Source of the DNA: CAYNDB01 sp964395915
Lineage (GTDB): Bacteria; Nitrospinota_A; UBA7883; JAJRTC01
DNA length: 64,000 bases
Reading direction: 5' to 3'
NCBI GenBank assembly: GCA_964395915.1
Contig: CAYNDB010000001.1
Location: 5,264-69,263, forward strand
In this document: one piece after another, positions 44,715 to 52,960 of the stretch
How positions within the stretch are numbered: position 1 is the stretch's first letter
Layout of the letters: each line of letters opens with the position of its first letter
The notes under the pieces: model-generated
Seen by the model: the letters and a program-made list of their open reading frames with translations, nothing else
Database searches by the model: none
What the model was told of the DNA's origin: nothing
Made by a program: the position numbers and the translations under genes

Positions 44715-45842
44715 ATGAAACCTGATTCAATTTTGCCATACAAGCTTCTTGTCGTTGATGACGACCCCGCCGCGTTAAAGCTGGTCAGAAAATATTCCGC
44801 AAATTTAAGTTTTCTCGAAGCGCATGGATGCTCTTCCCCTCTCGAGGCCTTGTCATGGGCCAAAGAAAATCATTTTGATATCGCGCTTACTGATTTCAAA
44901 ATGCCAAAAATGAATGGTGTTGAACTGGCAAACGCCCTTAAAGAAAAAAATCCCGAGTCGTATTTTCTGATTATGACAGGTCATGCGGAAATCCAAACAG
45001 CGATTGCGGCTATCCGGGCTGGAATATTTGATTTTATTCTCAAGCCATTTGATTTAAGCGAATTCATAATAGCTATGGAACGGGTTAAAAAAAACCTCGA
45101 CCTGAAACATCAAAATCAAATGTTAACAAAGTTCCTGCAAACCGGGTCAGGAAGCGGAGACCTTGTGGGCCAATCACACGCGATGAATACCGTGCGTGAA
45201 AAGATCAAGCTTTTCTCAAACTCAAACGCCCCGGTNNNNNNNNNNNNNNNNNNNNNNNNNNNNNNNNNNNNNNNNNNNNNNNNNNNNNNNNNNNNNNNNN
45301 NNNNNNNNNNNNNNNNNNNNNNNNNNNNNNNNNNNCAAAACCAGCGTTTCCGTGAAGACCTGTTCTATCGAATAAACACCTTGAGTATCCATGTCCCGCC
45401 ATTAAGAGAAAGGGAGGGCGATATCAATATTCTGTCCGAATATTTCCTGAAGAAATTTAATATGGTTTACAGCAAGGAAATAGAATCATTCGACAAAAGC
45501 GCCGTTGATCTTCTTACAGGTTACCAATGGCCCGGCAATGTGCGTCAGCTTGAAAACGTGATTGATTATGCTGTGTTGTCTTGCGACAAAAAAAGAATTA
45601 AAAGCGAGCATTTTCCATCGGAAATAGCCGACCAGCGCGCTTCCCAAAGGCGAAGCTCTACAGCTTCCGCGCCAATCGATCTGTCGCATGGGAAAATGAC
45701 ATCTGTTCTTTCAAGTATGGAAAGTGAAAAAATCAAAGATAGTTTAAATAGAAACAGGTGGAACAAATCGAAAACCGCCTCCGAACTGGGACTAACGGCG
45801 CGTCAACTCTCATACAGGCTCAAAAAATATAATATTGAGTGA
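44715..45842 (+). CDS. sigma-54-dependent response regulator (NtrC family), interrupted by gap
   Basis: Activator of RpoN promoters. Receiver at residues ~10-125 (LLVVDDDPAALKLV, phosphoacceptor in IALTDFKMPKMNGVE, Lys in FILKPFD). The AAA+ domain begins with LVGQSHAMNTVREKI and resumes after the gap at QRFREDLFYRINTLSIHVPPLREREGDI, with YQWPGNVRQLENVI. A C-terminal Fis-type HTH (WNKSKTASELGLTARQLSYRLKKY) completes it. Walker A, the sigma-54-contacting GAFTGA loop and Walker B (about 125 residues) are missing in a 100-N gap. So the N run is shorter than the real sequence, and the in-frame join is chance. It diverges from the receiver-like pair it may control. Confidence 0.92.
   Translation: MKPDSILPYKLLVVDDDPAALKLVRKYSANLSFLEAHGCSSPLEALSWAKENHFDIALTDFKMPKMNGVELANALKEKNPESYFLIMTGHAEIQTAIAAIRAGIFDFILKPFDLSEFIIAMERVKKNLDLKHQNQMLTKFLQTGSGSGDLVGQSHAMNTVREKIKLFSNSNAPXXXXXXXXXXXXXXXXXXXXXXXXXXXXXXXXXXQNQRFREDLFYRINTLSIHVPPLREREGDINILSEYFLKKFNMVYSKEIESFDKSAVDLLTGYQWPGNVRQLENVIDYAVLSCDKKRIKSEHFPSEIADQRASQRRSSTASAPIDLSHGKMTSVLSSMESEKIKDSLNRNRWNKSKTASELGLTARQLSYRLKKYNIE
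45236..45335. other. assembly gap (100 N)
   Basis: Placeholder inside the AAA+ domain of the sigma-54 activator. By family comparison about 375 nt should be here, so the run does not measure the real gap. Assembly may have broken at a multi-copy conserved AAA+ segment. Confidence 0.98.
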
Positions 45843-46056
45843 CTGTAACCTTTTGAAAACTCACCTCTCTTGAAACGCGCAAGCCCCTCTAAAATAGCCT
45901 GGTTGATAATTAGAGTTTTCCCCGCGCAATTCATAATTAAAAGGAAAGCTTTTGATGAGAAAACAAAGTGAAACATCATCTGTTTTTTTGGAAACTTTTT
46001 CCTTTCTTGCGATGTCCAAAAAGTAAAGGGCGGCATAAGATAACAAAAACAGGTTT

Positions 46057-46191
46057 ATGGACACGGTAGACGAGCTGAAAAAACTTATAGAAAAGCTTAT
46101 TGAGAAGATGAGCGAGGGTATGCTCCGGGGCGTAAGGGATAAGCGGCGGGATGGTTTCGACGATGGGCCGCGTCGCAATAAAAGGTTCTAA
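46057..46191 (+). CDS. small charged ORF (44 aa)
   Basis: ATG to TAA, 44 residues. A heptad-like amphipathic helix (VDELKKLIEKLIEKMSEG) is followed by a basic tail (VRDKRRDG...RRNKRF). The ribosome site is weak (AGG at -5). A strong terminator follows 5 bp after the stop, which supports a real short transcript. Not recognised; it could be noise. Confidence 0.4.
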   Translation: MDTVDELKKLIEKLIEKMSEGMLRGVRDKRRDGFDDGPRRNKRF

Positions 46192-46195
46192 TTAC

Positions 46196-46246
46196 AGCGC
46201 TTAGACCCGCTCGTATCGAGTATATGAGCGGGGGCGCTATTTTTTC
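46196..46246 (+). terminator. rho-independent terminator
   Basis: Two nested stems: AGCGC (46196-46200) with GCGCT (46234-46238), and CCCGCTC with GAGCGGG inside it. They are followed by ATTTTTTCT (46239-46247). It ends the 46.0-46.2 kb transcript ahead of the Spy/CpxP-like gene. Confidence 0.75.
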
Positions 46247-46288
46247 TGTATAGTTATAAAAAGAGCTATCAAAATAATGGAGGTTTTT

Positions 46289-46726
46289 ATGCGTAAATTT
46301 ATCATCATCTCTCTGATTGCGGTAATTGTGCCGTTCATGGCGTTTGCCAACGAAGGCGGACATAAGAGTGAAAAATATAAGGGGGCGCATGGTATGAAGT
46401 TTAGCCCGGCGCAGCAGGAGGCCATGCGACAAATTGGCTATAAAATGAAAAGGTTCATGATAAAGCATCACAGCAAGATGAAGCTTGTGCGGCTTGATCT
46501 GAAAGAAGAGCTTGAAAAAATTAAACCGGACAAAAACAAGCTTCAAAAACTGGTCTCAGAGCTTGCCGAGCTACAAAAGGTTCATGAGCAAAAAAGGCTT
46601 GGAGCGTTGCTTGAACTAACGGGAACCATGACGCGGGAAGAAAGAATTAAATTTTTGAGCTCGAAAAAAGGCAAAATGCTGCTGGGAGGGAAAAAGAAAG
46701 GCGGCGGAGGCCATAAAGGGCGTTAA
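46289..46726 (+). CDS. periplasmic Spy/CpxP-like small protein
   Basis: 145-aa exported protein. Signal peptide MRKFIIISLIAVIVPFMAFA; the mature part is a His/Lys-rich helical protein (SPAQQEAMRQIGYKMKRFMIKHHSKMKLV, then LDLKEELEKIKPDKNKLQKLV). MTREERIKFLSSKKGKML near the C-terminus resembles the LTxxQ-type motif of the Spy/CpxP/CnrX superfamily. These are periplasmic chaperones or metal-stress sensors. The tail is GGGKKKGGGGH-like and basic. GGAGG lies 6 nt before the ATG. Exact role unknown. Confidence 0.65.
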   Translation: MRKFIIISLIAVIVPFMAFANEGGHKSEKYKGAHGMKFSPAQQEAMRQIGYKMKRFMIKHHSKMKLVRLDLKEELEKIKPDKNKLQKLVSELAELQKVHEQKRLGALLELTGTMTREERIKFLSSKKGKMLLGGKKKGGGGHKGR

Positions 46727-46740
46727 TTGTAATAAACAAA

Positions 46741-46791
46741 AATTGCGTTTACGGACTAGCGGTTTCTGATCGTTAAAAGCCTTCACAGTTG
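46741..46791 (+). repeat. dispersed ~50-bp repeat, copy 1
   Basis: AATTGCGTTTACGGACTAGC-type start, then GGTTTCTGATCGTTAAAAGC and CTTCACAG. It aligns, with scattered differences, to the reverse complement of 53635-53682 (TTGCGTTTACAG...TTCTGGTCTTTTAAAACCTTTACAG). Confidence 0.5.
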
Positions 46792-46977
46792 TTACCGTTG
46801 AGGGGGAGGCGGCACCGCCACGCAGAGTCGGCGGCTGTGTCGGTTCCGTTGGGAGAAGTGTGGTTTGCGCCTGTCTCATTGTTCCTTGCGGGATTCACTT
46901 CGTTTGCGATACAGTGGTTGTGTGAGTTTGCAACGATGGCTGCCGCCACATCACAAGAACGGCTTCCCCTCTTTAGA

Positions 46978-47006
46978 AATACCACTACCTGCCGGTATTA
47001 TTTTTC
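46978..47006 (+). terminator. weak hairpin plus T-run
   Basis: Stem AATACC/GGTATT (six pairs), 10-nt loop, followed by ATTTTTCC. Low GC stem, so only tentative. Confidence 0.35.
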
Positions 47007-47039
47007 CACTAACGCCCCATCTTGTTTTACCATCATCGA

Positions 47040-48584
47040 ATGCGTTCCAATATATATCTCGCCCTTTGCGAAACAGAGCCGCCTATCGTGCGGGAAGGGA
47101 AAGCAAAGGCGCAGGAGAGCCCGCCGCGGCGTGTGCGGGAGGAGGCGGTTGTTTCTATCTGGATGGAGCAACCGTGGGCGCCGCATCCTGTCCGCGATGT
47201 TAAAGGCAAAATGGTGGAGATCATCTCCCCCGGATGGCTGAAAGGAGGCGCCGGGCCGGATTTTTGCGACGCGCTTTTTCGATATAACAATGGCGCCATT
47301 GAAAAAGGTGATGTGGAGATACATGTACGCTCTTCCGACTGGTTGCGCCACAAACATTTTCGTGACCCCGCATATAACGACACACGGCTCCATGTTGTTT
47401 TATATTGCGACTCCAAAAACGATCCACGAACCGTAAACTCCGGCGAGGCGCTTATAGAGATAGAGCTTGCCAACGTGTGCGCTGGAGTAATAGACCGCAT
47501 ACGGTCTCGATCCCCCGTTAAACAATCCATAGCAAACCTTGCCCTTATCACAGGTAAATGTAGCGAAGCTTTAGCCAACCTTGGCGCCTCAAACGCTTTC
47601 CAGATAATAGAGGCGGCTGGCGAGGCGAGGATGGAATTTAAATCGAAACGTTATCTTGCGGCGATCAAAAAAGGCGTGGGTGAGGAGGAGCTGTATCAGG
47701 GGATATTGGAGGCGCTTGGATATCAGGCGTTCAAAATTCAGTTTGGAAGAGTGGCAAGGGAGGCGACGCTCAAAAAATTGCGTGGCTCTATGGAGGATAT
47801 CCGGCGGACGACACGTTCCGCTGTTCTGCAAGGGATATTGTTTGGCGTGGCGGGACTTTTGCCACGACATGTGACCAAGGATGATTTCGATGAGGAGACT
47901 TCGGCATATATCGGCGGAAGCCTGGAAGCGTGGGAGCGTATCGCCGAAAAATGTGGATTCGAGCAAACAATCGGCTCTGACGAATGGAAGCTTGCTGGTT
48001 CTCGTCCGGCGAATTTCCCGGCGGGACGGTTGGCGGGGTTGTCATATTTTCTTTCGACATATTTGGAGAGTGATTTGGAGAGAGTCTTTCCACGCATACT
48101 GGAAGAGTGTCCGGTGGATGGAAAAGTAAGGGAGATCAGAAAATGGATCAACGCTGTTTCAAACCTTTTCTCATCGCCTGCGGATGACTATTGGGCGTGG
48201 CGATATGCTCTTGGCGGCAAGAAGCTTGCAAAACCGCGCAAACTTATCGGGAAAGAGCGAGTGGAGCTAATATTAGTGAACATAATATTACCTTTTGCCC
48301 TGGCGCGCGCCCAATCAAGAAAAAATAAGCGGGAGGAAGAAATTGCGCGGAGAATATTTCGCGTCATGCCATCAACCGCTCAAAACAGCGTTGTCCGGCT
48401 AATGGCGCAGCGGATGTGTGGCGGAATCGCGGCGAATGAGCTTGCCCGCGGGTCTATTCGACGCCAGGGGCTCACCCAGGTGTACACAGATTTTTGTACG
48501 GTCAACGAGCAGAGATGCGAGGCGTGCGGATTTGCGACATATCTTGAAAACCTGTTTTCGCAAGGTGTGATATTATCTGGCTGA
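47040..48584 (+). CDS. DUF2851 family protein
   Basis: 514-aa cytosolic protein of the uncharacterised DUF2851 family, common in Bacteroidetes and some deltaproteobacteria-like groups. Family signatures: VEIISPGWLKGGAGPDFCDALF (~62-83), GDVEIHVRSSDWLRHKHFRDPAYNDTRLHVVLY (~93-125), later YLAAIKKGVGEEELYQGILEALGYQAF. A C-terminal cysteine-containing segment reads DFCTVNEQRCEACGF. I start at ATG 47040; the frame opens at 47022. No function is established. The GDVEIH...SDW..H block looks like a nuclease-type active site, but that is speculation. Confidence 0.82.
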   Translation: MRSNIYLALCETEPPIVREGKAKAQESPPRRVREEAVVSIWMEQPWAPHPVRDVKGKMVEIISPGWLKGGAGPDFCDALFRYNNGAIEKGDVEIHVRSSDWLRHKHFRDPAYNDTRLHVVLYCDSKNDPRTVNSGEALIEIELANVCAGVIDRIRSRSPVKQSIANLALITGKCSEALANLGASNAFQIIEAAGEARMEFKSKRYLAAIKKGVGEEELYQGILEALGYQAFKIQFGRVAREATLKKLRGSMEDIRRTTRSAVLQGILFGVAGLLPRHVTKDDFDEETSAYIGGSLEAWERIAEKCGFEQTIGSDEWKLAGSRPANFPAGRLAGLSYFLSTYLESDLERVFPRILEECPVDGKVREIRKWINAVSNLFSSPADDYWAWRYALGGKKLAKPRKLIGKERVELILVNIILPFALARAQSRKNKREEEIARRIFRVMPSTAQNSVVRLMAQRMCGGIAANELARGSIRRQGLTQVYTDFCTVNEQRCEACGFATYLENLFSQGVILSG

Positions 48585-48605
48585 TTTTAAATATGGAGAA
48601 TTTCG

Positions 48606-49121
48606 TTGCCAACAAAAACCGTAGCTTTACTGATAACGCTGGTGTTCACCGCGTCGTGCGCCGGATACGCTTTGGTTGGCAAAGGCTCTTCATTACCGCC
48701 CAATATACGTAGTATCGATATTCAGCTATTTAAAAATAAAACAGCGGAGCCAAACCTCGATACCCGTATGACACAGGCGGTGCAAGACGGATTTATAAAA
48801 GACGGCAGGCTCAAAGTGGTAAGCGCGGGAAGCCGGGCGGATTCAATTTTAGAAGGCGCCATAGAGGCGTATAGCTTGCGGCCGGTGGCTTATGATGCAA
48901 ATAACAAAGTCACCGAATATGTGGTATCGCTTACATTGGCCATTAAACATACCGTAAGCGGAAGTGGCAAAGTGTTAACAAAGCAAACGTTTACGAAAGA
49001 TTGGCGCTATCAGGTGGAGCAGTCGATCACATTGGCGGAAAACTTGCGGATAGCGGCGATCAAAGAGGCCTCCACGCAAGCGGCGGAATCTATCATCACC
49101 ATGGTAATAGAGTCATTTTAA
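48606..49121 (+). CDS. lptE: LptE-like outer-membrane lipoprotein
   Basis: LptE plugs the LptD barrel that inserts lipopolysaccharide in the outer membrane. 171 aa. Lipoprotein signal MPTKTVALLITLVFTASC with lipobox TASC (Cys18). The mature protein contains the family pattern GYALVGKGSSLPPNIRSIDIQLFKNKT, RMTQAVQDGFIKDGRLKVV and ADSILEGAIEAY, ending in a helical AAESIITMVIESF. The start is TTG, chosen because GGAG lies 7 nt upstream and no in-frame ATG fits. leuS or holA, the common neighbours, are absent. Confidence 0.85.
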   Translation: MPTKTVALLITLVFTASCAGYALVGKGSSLPPNIRSIDIQLFKNKTAEPNLDTRMTQAVQDGFIKDGRLKVVSAGSRADSILEGAIEAYSLRPVAYDANNKVTEYVVSLTLAIKHTVSGSGKVLTKQTFTKDWRYQVEQSITLAENLRIAAIKEASTQAAESIITMVIESF

Positions 49122-49151
49122 CAACAATATTTATGGCCTTAGAGGGCTGCC

Positions 49152-50804
49152 ATTAAACAGGTAGAAGGTTCGACAACTGGCTTAAAGCCTTCCCAGATCA
49201 GGGCTCTGGAAAGGATTTATCGCCGCAAAACCACCGCGGAAACAACTATTTCCAGCGAGCTTGGCGCAACGCTATGCAAGATATCAAGAGAAATCGGCCG
49301 TCAGGTGGGTGTTATGATAGACAGGCGTGGACGCGTCACACATGTCATCATAGGTGACCAAAACGAAATAGTAATACCTAACCTCACCCGTGTCAGGAGT
49401 GGGGCCGGGAGGCTCAAAGGCCTCCGGCTGATTCACACACATCTAAAAAACGAGCCGCTTTCGAAAGATGATTTAAACGACCTTGCGCTCCTGCGCCTTG
49501 ATCTGGTTATGGCTATAGGAACAGGCGCTAATGGAGAGCCGTTGACGGCGTATATTGCGCATATCGATCCGGATCGCCACGCCGCTAAGTCGGTATGGAA
49601 AATTGTTGAGCCTTGCCCCTTCTCAAAGCTCGATTTCAGGTTTGGAGAATTAATCGCCACTCTTGAGCAAAAGCTATCGCGGCTCGACACACGTAAGGAA
49701 GAAAAAGATACTCTGGCGGCCACGCTTGTTCATATAGGAAGCTTATCCAAAACGGAAGCGGAGGCGCGACTTGACGAGCTGTCGGAGCTTGCAAGAACGG
49801 AAAAAATCAGCGTCGTTGACAGGGTGATATACAAGGGGGCGCCAAATCCTAAAAATCTTCTGGGCGCAGGCAGAATCAAAGACCTTATCATCAGAGCCTT
49901 TACTAATGGCGCGGATATGATACTTTTTGACCAGGAGCTTTCTCCGGCCCAGGCCAGATGGATTGGAAACCTGACCGAAATGCCGATTCTCGACAGGACG
50001 CAGCTAATCCTGCGGATATTCGCAAGAAGGGCTTTTACCGCGGATGGCAAGATGCGTGTTGAGCTGGCGCGGCTGAAGTATATGTTACCGAGACTTGGAA
50101 CCCGCGATGACGCGCTTTCCCGTATAAGAGGGGGTATTGGTATGCGCGGGCCGGGCGAAACCGCCATGGAAGTGTCGCGAAGACGGATCATGGAAAGAAT
50201 CAGCCGGTTAAAAGGCCAACTGGAAAAGCTTGGACGCGGGCGCGAGCAACGCAGAAGCCTCCGAAAGCGCTCTTCCATACCCCAGGTGGCGGTTGTAGGG
50301 TATACAAACGCCGGGAAATCAACATTGCTCAACGCGATCACAAAAAGCTCGGTTCTGGTGGAGGACAAGTTGTTCGCCACGCTGGACCCGACGGCTCGCA
50401 GGGTGCGGTTTCCAAAGGAAATGGAGGTTGTGTTTCTTGACACCGTAGGGTTTATACGAGACTTGCCGGAAGATCTTCTGGACGCTTTCAAGTCTACCCT
50501 GGAAGAGCTTCGGGACGCTGATCTTCTGCTTCACCTCGTTGATATTTCCGCCCCGGACTTCGAAAGCATGACAGAAACAGTGGAAAAAATTCTACATCAA
50601 CTTGGAATAGTGGAAATACCACGACGTATAGTGTTGAATAAAATCGACAAGGTGGATGTTGGTGTAACCGAAAACCTGGTCAGGCGTTACAACGCAATTC
50701 CCATTAGCGCGTCGAAGAGATCCGGTCTTGAAAACCTTACAAAAGAAATAGTTGGGGAGTTGAAAAAGATTGGAGCCGGAGGTAGTCTTATCAAGTCAAA
50801 GTAA
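49152..50804 (+). CDS. hflX: GTPase HflX (possible AUU start)
   Basis: Ribosome-associated GTPase that splits stalled or stressed 70S ribosomes. The G domain has VGYTNAGKSTLLNAI, FATLDPTARRV, DTVGFIRDLP and LNKIDKVD. The N-terminal glycine-rich GGIGMRGPGETAMEVSRRRI linker is typical. The first ATG/GTG-type start (GTG 49305) would omit the conserved block TTGLKPSQIRALERIYRRK...REIGRQVGV, which is open in frame back to a TAG at 49140. Within that stretch the only plausible start is ATT at 49152, 5 nt after AGAGGG, giving 550 aa. I use it; a sequence error is the alternative. Confidence 0.9.
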   Translation: MKQVEGSTTGLKPSQIRALERIYRRKTTAETTISSELGATLCKISREIGRQVGVMIDRRGRVTHVIIGDQNEIVIPNLTRVRSGAGRLKGLRLIHTHLKNEPLSKDDLNDLALLRLDLVMAIGTGANGEPLTAYIAHIDPDRHAAKSVWKIVEPCPFSKLDFRFGELIATLEQKLSRLDTRKEEKDTLAATLVHIGSLSKTEAEARLDELSELARTEKISVVDRVIYKGAPNPKNLLGAGRIKDLIIRAFTNGADMILFDQELSPAQARWIGNLTEMPILDRTQLILRIFARRAFTADGKMRVELARLKYMLPRLGTRDDALSRIRGGIGMRGPGETAMEVSRRRIMERISRLKGQLEKLGRGREQRRSLRKRSSIPQVAVVGYTNAGKSTLLNAITKSSVLVEDKLFATLDPTARRVRFPKEMEVVFLDTVGFIRDLPEDLLDAFKSTLEELRDADLLLHLVDISAPDFESMTETVEKILHQLGIVEIPRRIVLNKIDKVDVGVTENLVRRYNAIPISASKRSGLENLTKEIVGELKKIGAGGSLIKSK

Positions 50805-50825
50805 TACTGGGTGAAGGGCGTTTTT

Positions 50826-51923
50826 ATGTTTTCAGATATTTCGCCAAAAATTTGTCGATGGCATATAGTTCTGGTATCGCTTTTACTGGCGGTAGCGTCA
50901 GGGTGCAAAACATTTCCAGAAGTCGATAAACTATGGAAAAACGGCGACAATAAANNNNNNNNNNNNNNNNNNNNNNNNNNNNNNNNNNNNNNNNNNNNNN
51001 NNNNNNNNNNNNNNNNNNNNNNNNNNNNNNNNNNNNNNNNNNNNNNNNNNNNNNTAAACGGTATAAGCGTTAACACAATTCAGGGTAAAACGGTTGTGAC
51101 GGTTTCGGCCAGCGCTCCTTTCAAATATATCGCTTTTAAAATGCGGAACCCGGAGCGTATAGCTCTGGAAATAGAAGGTGTCACAAAGGTCTCCACCCGG
51201 TCATTGGCTGAAGTGGATGACGAACTAATCAGCGGCGCGCATATCCTGCGTTTTGATAAATCCGCTAATGTGCGTGTGGAAGTGGGGCTTCGAAAGCCGT
51301 GTTCCTTCGACACCTCCATGAGTGGAACTTCGCTTGTTTTAACAATATCTCCAGACATTCCAAAAACTGATACGAAGACTGTCGAGGAACTTGCCAAGGC
51401 AAAAGAGACCATAGAAAAACTTAACAAAAAAATGGCTCGTCTTGAAAACAGAATTAAAGAGCTGGAAAATAAACGAGTTACGCCGAAAACGGACGTGCCG
51501 CGCGTTGACATGGCCAGGACTGAAAAGGACGATAGACTCGCCATACCGCCCGTTTCCAGGGTGAAAACAGCGGAAGAAATAGCCACGAAAAAAATCAAAA
51601 TAAAAATAAAGGATTGGCTGGAGGCGTGGCGCTCGCAAGACATTTTAAGGTATAGTGACCATTATGCCGCCTCGTTCTCGCATAAAGGTATGAGCAAAGG
51701 GAGGTGGCTGAAATCAAAAAAGAGAAAGTTTCGGCTGGCAGGCTCAATTGATGTAAATATCGACAATATCATTGTGAAAATTCTGAACAGGAAAGCCGTT
51801 GTCAAATTTACACAAATTTACCGATCCGAAGGACTTAGCGACATTGGAAACAAAACTTTGACCATGTCTCTTATCGGGCGGGAGTGGAAAATCGTTTCTG
51901 AGATGTGGAGACCTGTGCGATGA
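50826..51923 (+). CDS. AMIN-domain lipoprotein with C-terminal NTF2-like domain (gap inside)
   Basis: Predicted envelope lipoprotein. Signal with lipobox VASGC (after WHIVLVSLLLA). After the gap comes an AMIN domain (TIQGKTVVTVSASAPFKYIAFKMRNPERIALEIEGV...ILRFDKSANVRVEVGL), a domain that targets septal or peptidoglycan proteins. A coiled coil (AKAKETIEKLNKKMARLENRIKELENK) follows, then an NTF2-like domain (IKDWLEAWRSQDILRYSDHYAASF...WKIVSEMWRP) like that found on L,D-transpeptidases of the Cds6 type. The frame opens at GTG 50811; the ATG at 50826 has AAGGG upstream. It overlaps the next gene (ATGA). Confidence 0.82.
   Translation: MFSDISPKICRWHIVLVSLLLAVASGCKTFPEVDKLWKNGDNKXXXXXXXXXXXXXXXXXXXXXXXXXXXXXXXXXXNGISVNTIQGKTVVTVSASAPFKYIAFKMRNPERIALEIEGVTKVSTRSLAEVDDELISGAHILRFDKSANVRVEVGLRKPCSFDTSMSGTSLVLTISPDIPKTDTKTVEELAKAKETIEKLNKKMARLENRIKELENKRVTPKTDVPRVDMARTEKDDRLAIPPVSRVKTAEEIATKKIKIKIKDWLEAWRSQDILRYSDHYAASFSHKGMSKGRWLKSKKRKFRLAGSIDVNIDNIIVKILNRKAVVKFTQIYRSEGLSDIGNKTLTMSLIGREWKIVSEMWRPVR
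50955..51054. other. assembly gap (100 N)
   Basis: Placeholder in the N-terminal linker of the AMIN-domain lipoprotein, so the protein length given there is uncertain. Confidence 0.98.
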
Positions 51924-52960
51924 CACTCCATCTGTTTAACTATGACAATCCTTTTAACCGGATAATAGCCAATGCGCGTTTCAGCCGCCACACTCGTAAA
52001 ATCAACAGGGATGTTGAGCGGGCTTTTACCCTGGAACCAGCCCTATTTCCTAAAAAAGCCAGGATATATACGGGTTTCTTTTTTACAGCAGCGGTGATCT
52101 ATGCTCTTGTTAATATTGTGGTTACAAAAGAAACCACGGCAAACATACCACCACAATATGAGGCTTCTGTTATAGCCCCAGTAATCTTGGTTGCGCCTGC
52201 CCCTGTTGCGGAACCGGCCGAAGTTATGGAGAAGCTTAAGGCCAATGAGACGGAACTTGAAAACAGGGAGCCTGCGCCTGTTGCAAATGTGGAATCGATA
52301 CCAGGTGAAGACAATGATCGCGCTATAGTGGCGTCCCTTGTCCCGGATTTGGAGAAATTGCCTACGCTAAACTTCACACCCGCTTTTCCTGAGCCTGAAG
52401 GGGCGTTTATGATGGTTGTCGACAAGTCGCGCGAAGAACTTCTAATATTAAAAGATATTGGAGACAAATATCAGATCGTTGAAAGGTTCAACGTTTCTCT
52501 TGGCTCGAAAAATGGAGACAAGTTCCGGACAGGAGATAAACGAACACCGGAAGGCGTCTATCATATTGTAAAAATAAAGGAAGATCATGAATTGCCGGCA
52601 AGATATGGCCCACGAGCTTTCGTCTTGAATTACCCCAATGAAGTGGACGTCAAGCTTGGTAAAACAGGCAACGGTATATGGATTCATGGCTCCGGCCTTG
52701 GAAAAGACACTAAGCCTACTCAAGGATGCGTGGAAGTTAACGACTGGAATATCATGGATCTTGGAGCATACGCCGATGTTGGCTCCACCATATATATTTT
52801 CCCCGATAAATTTCAGGTGCCTATTCGGGACGATACAATATTGAAAAGCCTTCTTCATCCAAAAACCATCTATGGCATTAAAAAATGGTACGACCGCGTA
52901 ATGGCAAGCCAGACCTCAAAAGAAGATGCGCGCTCAACTGGAAGGGCCAGCGGTTCATAA
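51920..52960 (+). CDS. L,D-transpeptidase (YkuD family), membrane anchored
   Basis: Peptidoglycan cross-linking or lipoprotein-attachment enzyme. 346 aa. Cytoplasmic start, one membrane helix (~52-70, YTGFFFTAAVIYALVNIVV), a Pro/Glu-rich periplasmic linker (~80-150), then the YkuD domain (~155-300): AFMMVVDKSREELLILKD, GDKRTPEGVYHI and the catalytic region IWIHGSGLGKDTKPTQGCVEVNDWN with His and Cys in place. TQGC replaces the usual S/THGC. Its ATG overlaps the stop of the AMIN lipoprotein, suggesting a two-protein envelope unit. Confidence 0.92.
   Translation: MTLHLFNYDNPFNRIIANARFSRHTRKINRDVERAFTLEPALFPKKARIYTGFFFTAAVIYALVNIVVTKETTANIPPQYEASVIAPVILVAPAPVAEPAEVMEKLKANETELENREPAPVANVESIPGEDNDRAIVASLVPDLEKLPTLNFTPAFPEPEGAFMMVVDKSREELLILKDIGDKYQIVERFNVSLGSKNGDKFRTGDKRTPEGVYHIVKIKEDHELPARYGPRAFVLNYPNEVDVKLGKTGNGIWIHGSGLGKDTKPTQGCVEVNDWNIMDLGAYADVGSTIYIFPDKFQVPIRDDTILKSLLHPKTIYGIKKWYDRVMASQTSKEDARSTGRASGS

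Larger units (their letters stand above)
46727..47039. other. intergenic stretch with repeat copy and hairpin
   Basis: No credible gene. It contains a ~50-bp sequence (46741-46791) repeated in inverted orientation near 53.64 kb. A short GC-rich section follows, then a hairpin AATACC-N10-GGTATT followed by ATTTTT (46978-47006) that may terminate upstream transcription before the DUF2851 gene. Confidence 0.5.

Noticed and set aside
46789..47241. 150-aa ORF upstream of and overlapping the DUF2851 gene
   Set aside because: No family features, low-complexity translation, and it runs out of frame into a well-supported gene.
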